A stretch of 64,000 nt of DNA from Paramecium sonneborni (lineage: Eukaryota; Ciliophora; Oligohymenophorea; Peniculida; Parameciidae): assembly GCA_905182985.1 (NCBI GenBank), contig CAJJDN010000010.1:546224-610223 (forward strand), given 5' to 3'. Under the pieces are notes generated by a model. The model saw only the letters and a list, made by a program, of their open reading frames with translations. It made no database searches and was not told the origin of the DNA. Of this stretch, positions 48,393-58,924 are shown piece after piece. The position numbers and the translations under genes were made by a program. The stretch's first letter is position 1. Every line of letters begins with the position of its first letter.

Positions 48393-49409
48393 ATGAGAAC
48401 AAATAAAATTAATGATGATGGTACTTATTGGAAATTATAATATGAACAACTCAAAAAGTAAAAGAAGATATTTTATAACAACGATACCAATTAATAATTA
48501 GTGTCATAACTATAAGAAAAATGCTCAAAATATGAACAATAAATTCAGAAGTTGAATTAAATAATTAAATAAGCCTCTCCAACTAAAACTTCAGATAATT
48601 CCTTTTAAGATTTTGAAATTATTAAAGTACAATTTAAGTCTGAAATTGATCAAAAAGATTCATTAATTCTTCAATTACAAAGAGATAACCTTAATATTTA
48701 AAAAGTTGCTTTAGAATAGTTAAAAAAATCAGATCTACAAATTGAACAATAAAGATGCTAAATTGATTAATTAAAACTTTAAATAGAAGAGTAAAATCAA
48801 CTTATTTCCCATTTATAATAAAAGTTGTTACAGGAACAATAAGAAACTAAAGAATTCAAAGAGAAAATTATTATTTGTGAAAAAATGAATGAAGCTTTGG
48901 AATCCACTATTGATACACTTAATCAGAAAAGTTAAACAAATAGAGAAAAACAAAGTAAGGAAGTTTAATAGTGGATGCAGAAATATAAAAAAATTGAATA
49001 AGAATATTTAATCTTAAAAACTAAAATTGAAGATCTCTCCAAATAAAATTTTGGTAAATATAGTGTCGAAAATCTTGACTTAGCATCTGTAATTGAGAAA
49101 ATTAATGAAAGAATTAACCTATTATTAGAGGAATCCAAAGGATTAAAGTTAGAAAAATAATAATTGAGTTCTGAAATAACTAAACTTTAAAATAAATTAA
49201 CTTAGGTTGAAAGTTAAAGTTAATAATAAGTTTAATAAATTTTAGAATTACAAACAGAAATCAATTACTAACAATTAAAAGCAAAATCTAGTATACAAAT
49301 TTTAGATGAATAATAATAAAATATTCCACAAATAATAATCTAATCATCAGAAGATAAAGATTAAGAGAATGATTCTATTCCTTAACAAGAAGTGTAATAG
49401 GAAGTTTGA
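48393..49409 (+). CDS. Coiled-coil protein, function unknown
   Basis: Intronless, 338 residues (exactly 339 codons). It starts MRTNKINDDGTYWKLQYEQ. Nearly all of it is predicted coiled coil with heptads of Leu/Ile and many Gln/Lys/Glu (VEQ-type repeats, IEDLSKQNFGKYSVENLD, KINERINLLLEESKGLKLE). The C-terminus is acidic (SSEDKDQENDSIPQQEVQ). No signal peptide, membrane segment or catalytic motif. A cytoskeletal or basal-body role is possible but not shown. The ATG lies 55 bp from the divergent tRNA-Pro gene. Confidence 0.75.
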
Positions 49410-49774
49410 AAATGATCCTTTTTATATTGCATATTTATTCACCACTACACATAAAACCTAAAATTAATAAAGAATTTAATTCTCTAATTAACATTCAATG
49501 AAAATATATATTAACACAATTTTTATCCAAGAATGGTATATAAATAAAATTAAATAATTCTAAAAAATTCTAATCTTATTACCTTCAATATGCCATTTAT
49601 TTTCTAATCTATTGCATTTCTGTATATACAAAATTTATTATAAATAATATTAAAAACAAACTAAATTTAAAGGGATTTTGGAAATCAATCTATGTGTTTG
49701 TTAACAGTATTATTAATTAAACGAGAGATAAGGGTTTCTCGGCTTATTTTTAAGTTAAATTGCTTGAATATAAA
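49410..49774. other. AT-rich spacer
   Basis: About 365 bp after the coiled-coil gene. No gene was recognised. It abuts the golgin relic. Confidence 0.45.
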
Positions 49775-50150
49775 TATTATTATTCTACATCGATTCCATT
49801 TCAATATTTTATTTTAAAAATTTTTTAAATCTTTTTTCATAATTTTTTCTTCATTATTATGAACTTAATTTATTTTTTTTCCTGTTTCTTCAAATAAATA
49901 ATTTTAATTATAGATATTTTTTTAAATTTCTTGATTGACTCTTCTTTTTTAGAACAATAATCTTAAATTTTTTAAGTTTCTCAATTTTTATTATAAAGAT
50001 CTTGATTCTATAACTTAAAGTTTTTCTTTAAGCTAATTACAATTATCATTTTATCTTCCCATCTTTTAAAGAAATCTTATCCAGTATTTATTAATTGAAA
50101 TATTTCTCTTTAAATAATTACTGTTCTATACCTTAAATGTCTCTCCATTC
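49775..50150 (-). pseudogene. Decayed fragment of a golgin gene
   Basis: Read on the minus strand, this stretch aligns base by base with the 3' part of the golgin gene at about 29640-30060. Shared stretches are AAAGATGGGAAGATA vs AAAGATGAGGAGATA, TGTTCTAAAAAAGAAGAGTC vs TGTTCTGAAAAAGAAGAATC, and ATGGAATCGATGTAG vs ATGGAATCGATGCAG. A deletion removes the part corresponding to roughly 29960-30010, and in-frame TGA codons now interrupt every frame. It is a non-functional relic of a duplicated golgin gene. The boundaries are approximate; similarity fades on both sides. Confidence 0.72.
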
Positions 50151-50365
50151 ATGTTATCTTGTTGTTCCATTTATGATTGGTTATACAACAACCTAAAATA
50201 GTGGAAAGGAATATTTGTATCAGATGTATATTTTAACCATATAGTTATTTTTTTGCAACGTCAATTTTAAATTGTTCTAATAAAATAAGAGAAATAAATA
50301 AACTTTTTAGTTTCCATAACAACCCATATTGATTTGTAGATATATTAATAATTATAATAATAAAA

Positions 50366-50994
50366 TCAGTATTTTTGTAATTCCTTAATGATGAATTCAT
50401 TCCATTCCTTCTATCTGCTAATATTTTGACTGTGATTAGTCTCATCATCATACCTTCTTTCTAAGGTGAGATACTCTTAGAAAGTATCTTGAAAGATTTT
50501 AGTGGATTCTAGCCGATAATTTTTAGTAAATTTAGATTTGTCAGCTCTATAAAAAATTGATGATAATAAAACCTGGCTTTGAATTCTAGAGCACATAAAC
50601 ATCCAATTAGATAATGACCAGTTTCATGTTCTAATAAACGATCCCATTTATTCTTAACCCATGATTTACTATTTAAACAACACCAAGCATTAATAGTTAA
50701 ACGATATCTAATATTATTGCTATGTTTCATTTTTTTCATGGCAATGTCATAAGTATATCCTACAGTCCAAAAACAGTGAGCTTTCCATTATGAAAAAACA
50801 TTTGGAGGAGCAGAAAAGAGATCCCAAGTTACTCTTTATATTTTGACACCATTAATCATAAGTGGTAGGATAGTGTCAAAATCATTGAAGGAAGTATAAT
50901 TCAAAGGGTCATAAATCTCATCAATTTCAGATGATGTATTACTGCAGCATGTTGTGAAGTGAGAATTACTATTGCATTATTCATTTTCTGACAT
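50366..50994 (-). CDS. DUF922-like putative zinc metalloprotease
   Basis: 200 residues; one 26-nt intron at 50547-50572, exactly 201 codons. The core reads RLTINAWCCLNSKSWVK, then LLEHETGHYLIGCLCALEFK. HETGH is an HExxH zinc motif placed as in the mainly bacterial DUF922 family (Trp-containing strand, then an HExGH helix). Downstream, YDDETNHSQN followed by WNEFI matches the second DUF922 signature (YDxETxHG...W). The intron joins the two halves, which supports the model. No signal peptide; the N-terminus has several Cys (QCNSNSHFTTCCSNTSS). Substrate and biological role unknown. Bacterial transfer is possible but unproven. Confidence 0.82.
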
Positions 50995-51121
50995 TCTACA
51001 TAAGAATATATATAGTTAATACTTTTAAGATTGTGATCTTTGAGATGTAGAATTAGAAATTGAACATCTTCTAATTATCATTTGTGAAAAATGTCACAAA
51101 ATAAATAAATTAATTATCAGA

Positions 51122-51889
51122 TCAGATTAGATAAATCTACAAGTTTGATATTCCGAATGAATTCTCAAGTGGATCATTGTCTAGGGTGCTTCCAAATCCT
51201 AACTTTATAGTATCTTTAGTATGTGGGAATGAAACATCAATAACTGATGTCAATTTTCCTTCAGGATATCTACTCCCACAAACAGAAATACCATTCTTAA
51301 CTTTTGAATAGTCATATTTTTCAGTCCAAATATATTCCATTCCATCCATTCTTCCTATACTAGCTCTTAAGAATCCTGTTTCTCCTCCCCAACCATCTAT
51401 AAAATGATAATTTGCAACAATCCTCACTTTACTATGTTAAGGTAATTCCACAAATGTTTTCTAGACTTCTCCTCCTGCAAATTTTCCATAACCACCTAAC
51501 ATACTTATACCTCCACATGTAGATATTGAATTATCACTCCAATCTACTGGCTACTACCAATAATTTTCTTACCACCATAACATCCATTAAGGTTGATTTT
51601 TATAGTAGAAATTACCTTATATTCGCAATGAATGAAAAGAAGCTTTCTCTGCAGATGTATAAAATTCCAATGGTGATATCGATAATACTATATCTTCATT
51701 AAATGTCCATTTCACTGCTCTATCTATAGTTATACGAGATGTTGAATGAGGAAGACTAATAAATTCCAAAAATGCTGGTGATGAGTCTGTTCCTACCAAA
51801 CTTAATGATGCCATTTATAAAGCTACTTGTTATGTAATCACCTTCTCATTTGAAAGTACTCTTACTATCAATTATATTAATATTAACAT
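51122..51889 (-). CDS. Secreted lectin-like beta-sandwich protein
   Basis: About 255 residues, intronless. A hydrophobic N-terminus (MLILIQLIVRVLSNEK) is a probable signal peptide; an in-frame ATG at 51916 would add nine residues (MLIVFIYII). The mature part has DSSPAFLEFISLP, WMLWWQENYWQQPVDWSDN, STCGGISMLGGYGKFAGGE, YHFIDGWGGETGFLRASI and LGFGSTLDNDPLENSFGISN. This pattern recurs as a module in ciliate surface proteins: a galactose-binding-like fold with a conserved Cys pair (STCGG, ISVCGS). It ends LQIYLI with TGA at 51122. Probable secreted or surface protein, ligand unknown. The start is chosen at the second Met because the first overlaps the divergent gene's start codon. Confidence 0.8.
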
Positions 51890-51914
51890 TATTATATAAA
51901 TAAAAACGATTAAC

Positions 51915-53113
51915 ATGCTAATATTATTTCTACTTTTAGGTCTAAGTGTCAATATCGAACTTAAATTTGAAGAGGAGATTATTAAATTAGAGCAAACTTA
52001 ATTAGGCAAAACATTTTTAGATACAGTTTAAATTGCTGTGAGAAGTAAAGAACCTTTAGATAGAGTATTCTAAATTTTAAGAGATCAAGCATAGTCATAT
52101 GAAACTGAATTCTTATCTATTGATCAAAAACATAAGACATTTTCTGCTAAATGCATTAAAGATCTCAATGATTTCGATAATTATGCAGCTTTATTAAAAG
52201 CTCGTATAATGGATATGTAATAAGCCTTAGATGATAAAGTACCTGAAAAAAACAAAAAAGTTAATACACTTTAAAACAAAAAGAAAGAAAAATCTATCTT
52301 AATTAATAGAATAGATGAGATCTAATAAAATAGAGAGAAACAGAAATGTGTCTTCGAATCAAGACTTGAGTAAGTATATTACGCTATCAAAGAGAACATT
52401 AAACTGCCATTTCTGCTGTTGTTGCAGTTAGAGAAATATTTGAGTCTGCTTTATATGAAAATGAAAACGGAGAAACAGCGTTTATTCAACTATAAGAAGA
52501 TGATGTTGATAAAATTACAAATTTATTAGGTTATGCAAGTCTTAAGGCAGGTATACTATTATCTTTATAATAAGGGGATTTTAAACATTTATAGGGTTAT
52601 AGTTCATTGTTTGCTGTTATGGAATAATTGAAAGTAGGATAAATTTCTAAACATGAAGAAACAGTACGATAATTAGTAGAAACTTGCAATGATTTAGAAA
52701 ATTACATTGATATTGCTAGAAGTCTTTTAAGATCAGTAGATGACATCAGAGACTCTTATTTCCAAAGATTATTCAAAAATTTGAATCAAGATTTAAGAGA
52801 TGTGAATGCAATTATAGAGGAGCTAGAATCAGATGTTAATGTTTTAGAAGCTTAAATTAAAGTTCTCTCTATGGACAGAGATGAAGCAGTGTAGAAATAG
52901 GAAAATAAAATAAAATAACGAGGAGATAGATCAACTGAATGTGAATAAGAAGATAGTGTTTATTAATTTAAATTATAGGAAAAGTAATTTATATTATTAT
53001 TATCTATTAGTTAAAGAGAAAGAGAAACTATTCATAGGATATTAACATTATGTTTAGAAAATGTTAAAGAACTTAAACATTATATCAAAAAAAGAGGAGA
53101 CGAATTTTAATGA
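51915..53113 (+). CDS. Trichocyst matrix protein family member
   Basis: 391 residues; one 23-nt intron at 52370-52392, exactly 392 codons. A short signal peptide (MLILFLLLGLSVNIELK) leads to helical repeats typical of Paramecium trichocyst matrix proteins: LEQTQLGKTFLDTVQIAV, then long amphipathic coils with few Cys (KCIKDLNDFDNYAALLKAR; LVETCNDLENYIDIAR), and AVVAVREIFESALYEN in the middle. In this family a proprotein is cleaved in dense-core granules and the products crystallise, then expand on exocytosis. Family membership is inferred from layout and composition. Cleavage sites are not obvious, and it may be a minor or divergent member. Its start codon overlaps or abuts the divergent minus-strand gene. 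Confidence 0.8.
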
Positions 53114-53287
53114 TTAAGAAATAAATTTATTATTTTATCAACTAATTCAAGATTTTATCAAATTACACTTTTTTATAATTCTCTTATACTATTATTAGAT
53201 ATCTAAAGAGATTATTTATCAAACTAGAAAGAATTTGTGTTATTTTTTATATAAAAATTATTAATTACTAGAAAAATCAAAGAAAAA

Positions 53288-53557
53288 ATGGTACTGTGAA
53301 TCAATGATAATTAGTTAGGAATTTTCAACTTTTCAACTATGATAGTGGTTTTGTTGCTTGTCATCTGCACATCGACTTATATTAGATAGATGAAACCTGA
53401 TTTTATAAATTCACACAGACATGGGTTTAGAGGTTTCTTTAGAAGAAGCGCTGTAATAGGAGTATTTGAACGATTATATTATATTAAGGATAGATTATCA
53501 CCATTAGTATCAGGTTCATGTTTTATTATGGCTGCTTATGTGTTGTTAATAAGATGA
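53288..53557 (+). CDS. KISH (TMEM167) homologue, small Golgi membrane protein
   Basis: 81 residues. The first exon is only the ATG (53288-53290), followed at once by a 24-nt intron (53291-53314); splicing yields MLGIFNFSTMIVVLLLVICT. IFNFxxxxxVxLLxxCTxxYIR is the KISH signature. A second membrane helix (SCFIMAAYVLLIR) ends the protein, and total length matches the 70-80 residues usual for TMEM167. KISH proteins act in constitutive secretion at the Golgi. A standard-code search, or one that requires a longer first exon, would miss the start; the ATG at 53336 in the second exon would truncate the signature. Confidence 0.9.
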
Positions 53558-53630
53558 TTAATTAAAACATGTGTTTAAATTATGTAAGAATTATTCTAAA
53601 TTTATTTAAAATTATTTTTTAAATTTTACT

Positions 53631-55484
53631 ATGAAGCAAGGCAAGCAATAAGGTTAAGCATTAAATGAAGTTTTGAAAGGAGCTATTAAAGGTAGTCATA
53701 TTTTATATTTGCTCGATTAGGATAGGTATGTACTCGATTTCCACCTGAGCCATCTGGTTATTTACATATAGGTCATATAAAAGCATCTGTATTGAATTAT
53801 AGATATTCTAAAATGTATGAAGGAAAAATGTTAGTACGTTTTGACGATACAAATCCATCAAAAGAAAAAGCTGAATTTTAAGATTCTATATTGGAAGATT
53901 TGAAGACTCTTAAAATTGAATGGGCAAATTTGTCTCATTCAAGTGATTACTTTGATCTTACTGAAGAGAAAGCAAGATTCTTGATAAAAAAAGGATTAGC
54001 TTATTGTGATAATACAGATAAAGAGTAGATGAAGAAGGAAAGATTTGATGGTATAGAAAGTGTTAATAGAAACAAAAGTGTTGAGGAGAATCTTGAGTTA
54101 TTTGAAAAAATGTTATCAGGATAAAATAGTGATTATTGTTTGAGAGCAAAGATAGATATGAAAGCTTTAAATAAATGTATGAGAGATCCAGTTCTGTATC
54201 GAACAAATTCAACTCCACACCATAGAACAGGTACTAAGTATAAGGCTTATCCAACCTATGATTTTGTATGTCCAATTTTAGATAGTGTTGAAGGAGTTAC
54301 TCATGCTATGAGAACTAATGAATATTCAGATAGAATAGAATAATATTAATGGGTTTAATAAGCTTTAGAATTAAGACCAGTTGAAATTTATGAATTCTCA
54401 AGATTAAATTTTGTTAATACTTGTTTGAGTAAAAGAAAGCTTTAGGAATTTGTAGATGAAAAGGTTGTAGAAGGATGGTAAGATCCTCGTTTTCCAACTC
54501 TTAGAGGAATTCTAAGAAGAGGAATTACAATTGAAGCATTACATGATTTTATGTTAGATTAAGGACCATCTAAAAATGCTAATTTATAAACTTGGGATAA
54601 ACTTTGGGCAATCAATTTTACAAAGATTGATCCTATAGCTCCAAGATATACAGCAATAGGTAAAGAAGGAATTGCAATTTTGACTATTTCAAATTTTGGA
54701 GATTAAGGTTTGAATGTTGTTACAGTACCATAACATCCTAAAAATAATGATTTAGGTACAAGACCTCTTTTTAGAAGTGGTTAATTATACCTAGAAGCTT
54801 AGGATGCTAAAGATATTAAAGCAGATGAAAAAATAACATTAATGAAATGGGGAAATGTTAAAATTACTGAGAAAAAAGAAGTTAATGGATAAATCTTATT
54901 AACTGGTGAAAATCTACCTGATGATAAGGATTTCAAAACAACTAATAAATATACATGGTTAGCTAAAGACACTCCTATAGTCAATGTAGATTTGGTTGAG
55001 TATGATCATCTTATTAAGGTTAAAACAATTGAAGAAGGCTAAAAATTTGAAGATTATTACAATCCAAATAGTAAATATGTAACTGAAGCCTTTGCTGATG
55101 CTGGAATTAAAACACTTTAAGTTGGTAAAAATAATTATTTATAATTTTATAGGATCTGTATTGCAATTTGAGAGAAGAGGCTTTTTCAGAATTGATAAAA
55201 TTGTTGGTGAAAAATATGAGTTAATTTATATTCCAGATGGTAAAACTAAAGCAGCCAGCATCTAAACTAAATTAGATTTGAAATAGGTTCAAACCGGAAC
55301 TGTTGATTAATAATAATAATAATAATAGCAATAATAAGAATAAGAATAACCAAAGTAACAAAAGTAATAGGAATAACCAAATCCTGAAAGCAAAAAATAA
55401 TAGAAAAAATTAGAAGCTGAGAAAAAGAAAGCTGAAAAAAAGGCTGAAAGATAAGCAGCATAATAAGCTGAAAAAAAAGAGTGA
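53631..55484 (+). CDS. Glutamyl-tRNA synthetase, cytosolic
   Basis: Class I synthetase charging tRNA-Glu, 598 residues. Introns at 53692-53720 (29 nt) and 55125-55152 (28 nt) leave exactly 599 codons. [19 protein letters not shown] contains the HIGH motif near residue 35. [25 protein letters not shown] and [14 protein letters not shown] follow, then LSKRKL as the KMSKS loop near residue 256. The C-terminal anticodon-binding beta-barrels end at [14 protein letters not shown]. The last 60 residues are a poly-Gln run (mostly TAA) and a Lys/Glu/Ala helix. It is of eukaryotic/archaeal GlxRS type and lacks the N-terminal GST-like domain of animals. GluRS rather than GlnRS is favoured by the arginine in the active-site loop TRFPPEPSG and overall resemblance, but the pair is hard to separate by eye. 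Confidence 0.88.
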
Positions 55485-55533
55485 AGTAATATTAATATAT
55501 ATTATTTTCATCAAAATATTTATCAATATTAAC

Positions 55534-58084
55534 TCAATTTGGATGTATAACATATAATAAATCATAATCTGTTCTATTTCCAAACTTCATCTTTACATAT
55601 TTATTTTATTTCCAAATATCCATTTAATTTGTATACAATTTACTAAATGGGTTTCCGCTAATTCCTGTATCAATTACAAAGAAATTTGATTCTTCTGGAT
55701 CCATTGATATAATTTATTTATAATTAGATCCTGTTTTACCATTAAAAGATCCATCTAAATCATAAGATGATACTCCCACTGCTCTTCTATTTGATGAATA
55801 AGGAATTCTTCTTTCAAAAATGAAAGCGAGAAGTGTTTTAGAAAATGCATGTGGAAAAACTTGATTGTGTAATGATCCCCATTTCCAATCTATTGTTTGA
55901 TTACCAAATTTTTCATTTATAAATTATTTTGCTTCTCTTAATGATTCAACTAAATTCAAAGCACATTTATCTTATACTTAACCATTGCAATATGGTTAAT
56001 TAAGAATTTAATCATTAGGTTATGCATTATTCATATCAATAAGATTTTTAAAATGAAAGGAATCAAAAATATAAAAATTGTTCCATTATTTTATAACTGC
56101 TTCATCTAATTAAGAATGGAATTTGAATGAATAAAAATACTCGAATACTCCATACAATAAAGCACCTGAAGATTCTTAATCCCATTTACATGTCCAATTT
56201 TCTAATATTACAATTTCGTTTATTAATTCCTTCTTTTTATCATATTTTTTCAGCAATTAAATTAATTCTTCTTTTGTGTTACAAGCATAACTATCATATG
56301 TATCTGATTAAAATTTTATATGATCTAAAACAGAAAATTTCTAACCATTTTTTATCATTTAAGTAATTAAATCATTTATTCTCCTTGCTCTGCTTGTTGG
56401 TTGTGAATTCCAACTTAATTCATTATCTGGTATAAATTTATTATTTGCAACAACAATATATCCTTTTTCAGGATCAATAATCATTGGAATTTCTTAGTAT
56501 GGTACATATCTAATCCATTCTTTATTGTTCTTCTTAACATATGCATTCTCATCTGGATGTCCCTCCTTTATAACCAATCTTCCTGTAGATAAATAACCAA
56601 TATGATTATCATGACTTATGAATACCATTCCATTATTAGGATAACAAATATTTTTCAAAAATTCCATACTTTACTTTAAATCCTTTCCTTAAGCGAAATG
56701 AATAAAACCATCAAATGATTAGTAATCATCTATATGAACTATAGATTATAATGAATAAAAATGACCATTATGATCTCTTAATTTACTGTTCTCAATATAA
56801 TATTACATAATTGGACCATGATGAGTATGAAAAATTGTTATAGATTAATCTTCTAAACCTTTTATTTTTATGATCTCTATCGTTTTTTTACAAGGAATCC
56901 AGCCATTATTAAATTTGTATAATAAATTTTCATTATCTTTTTAAAGAATCTCTTCTTCATAAATGTCTCCTCCATCAGAATATAAAGTAGTCAATCCCCA
57001 ACCTAAGTATTTGCTTCTTCCACTCAAACTAAATGGCAATCCAGGAAGTGTTCCACCTATTATAAAATTATATTCTTGATTTTCCATCTGAAAATAAATT
57101 TCTGCTTAATACCATTATGATGGAATATTATTATCTAAATGAGGATCATTTGCTAAATGAGGTCTCCCACTTTTAGTATGATTCCCACTTATAACCCAAG
57201 CATTAGATGCCTTTAAGGTTGGGAATATATAATTAGAATAATATTCTGGTATTGATTATAAAATTTCTGTTAGATTGTATTATGTTGCTTTTTCATTTTC
57301 ACTCTTAGAATTTTATCCAAATTTTTTATTGTATGAAACATTATTGGTTTGCATAAATTAAACCCATTCTTTTTCTTAAACTTCTGTAACATCTGAATCA
57401 AATTAGTTATGAGGTCCAACAGATCCTAAGATGTTTGCAAGTTCTCTACCATATAATTCATCAAACTTTGTTCTCATAAATTCATGAAACATATCATTAA
57501 CATTCAATAAAGACATTAATTTGATAAATGCCACACTGTCAAGTATTTCCCAATCTTAAAATTATACTCCCAAAATCTTAAATTCTATTGGTAGCATTTA
57601 TAATGATTTTACACCATCATTAATTCCATCTGCATAAGATTGTAAATGAACTTTGGCTTCTTCACTCAGTTTTTCAACTATTCTTCTACATGATTCAAGA
57701 TAACCTAAATTTCTTATATACTTATCTATGTTTAGGATATCTTAGCGAAATCCAAAAATCTCGCTTAATCTACCTTATGAGGACATTCTAAATATATGTA
57801 ATCTAATGATTACCTTCTTAAGTGTAATTACCATAATCTATCTTAAGCATGTACAAATCCTAATCCATAATATCCTTCTTTTAATGTTTTTGAATGTATA
57901 TGAGGTATACCATAAGTTTTATCTCGATATATCCTAAAATAATTTGTTGGTAATTTTACTTAACATCATTGTTAATATGTTAAGATGACCATTCTCCTTG
58001 ATAATTTGGAATACTTTAGTAAATAAAAACAAAAGAAGATAGAATCACAATGGTAATTGTAGAAATTATGAATTTCCCAAACAT
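55534..58084 (-). CDS. Penicillin-amidase (peptidase S45) family hydrolase
   Basis: Ntn-hydrolase of the penicillin acylase/acyl-homoserine-lactone acylase family, about 832 residues; introns at 57934-57959 and 57788-57813 (26 nt each). The N-terminal hydrophobic segment (IISTITIVILSSFVFIY) is a signal anchor or signal peptide. The alpha part has YRDKTYGIPHIHSKT and GFVHAQDRLWQLHLRR. SNAWVISG carries the expected N-terminal nucleophile Ser of the beta chain, followed by GRPHLANDPHLD. Later motifs: FHTHHGPIM and ESSGALLYGVFEYFY. Autoproteolysis before Ser would give two chains. An in-frame ATG at 58102 overlaps the upstream gene's stop codon, so the second Met (58084) is preferred. The substrate is unknown: an amide-linked lipid, peptide or bacterial signal is possible. 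Family common in bacteria; transfer possible. Confidence 0.9.
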
Positions 58085-58098
58085 ATTATTATTAATAA

Positions 58099-58842
58099 TC
58101 ATTAATTTACATATACAGGAATGTGTCTTTCTGAAAATTTTTTGGCTTTAACTTTAATATTCTCAACAATTAATGGTTGAATGTCTTTACTATTGATTGG
58201 CTCATCATTTGTTTTGAATTAAGGTAGAATTGCTAAAATGATCGATCCATTTTAATAGTGAGAAGATACTTCCCTAATTTAAACTCTTGTAAAGAATGCG
58301 GTTCCTTTTATTAAAGGTACGCACAAATGACCTTTTAATATTTATTCTCCTTTATTATTAACTTTGATTTCTTTTGGATATTATTCTTATGAATAGATAG
58401 CAACTACAAGTTCAATTTTATTTGGGTTTTTTACAAGATCTCCACTTTTATTTTTCAATTCAACTCTTAATTAAAAAATACGATCTCGATAAAGTGGGGT
58501 TTCAAGGGCATCTGCTAACGTAAGCTTGTATTTATATTGCTTCTCCAGTAACTAATAAATAAGAAAATTAAGAATTACAGATCTTAAATTGAATTATATA
58601 TGTAATTAAGAATGAGTGTAAAGCTCATCATTTCTTTTGATTTGAATTTGAGAGCAGGAAAAATCTTGCCGACCTTAGACTAGTTTATTATTGATGGTTT
58701 GAAATTTGAGCAAATAATCTGAAAGTAAATTGTTGAATTTGTCTTAACTTGAACTCAACTGATCAAGCAATGTCTTATAGGCATCTACTTATTTGTCTAA
58801 CAAATCAAAAAATTGTTATTATTAAGATAAGATGTTCTGCAT
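58099..58842 (-). CDS. Protein of unknown function, coiled head plus beta-rich domain
   Basis: Intronless, 247 residues (exactly 248 codons). The N-terminal 60 residues form a coiled coil (MQNILSQQQQFFDLLDKQVD). The remainder is beta-rich (YRDRIFQLRVELKNKSGD, IELVVAIYSQEQYPKEIKV, GTAFFTRVQIREVSSHY, GSIILAILPQ), resembling an immunoglobulin-like sandwich, as in the DNA-binding or cargo domains of various regulators. No named family was recognised. It ends RHIPVYVN. Its TGA overlaps the first possible ATG of the downstream amidase gene (ATGA arrangement). Confidence 0.72.
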
Positions 58843-58924
58843 GATTTTTTTGAGAGAAAATAATTAATATTTTTATATAATGAATATTAGTACAATCTAA
58901 ATTCAAATATAAATGTTGTTTTTG

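Noticed and set aside
55300..55350. TAATAA microsatellite as a non-coding repeat
   Set aside because: It is the in-frame poly-Gln tract of glutamyl-tRNA synthetase (TAA = Gln).
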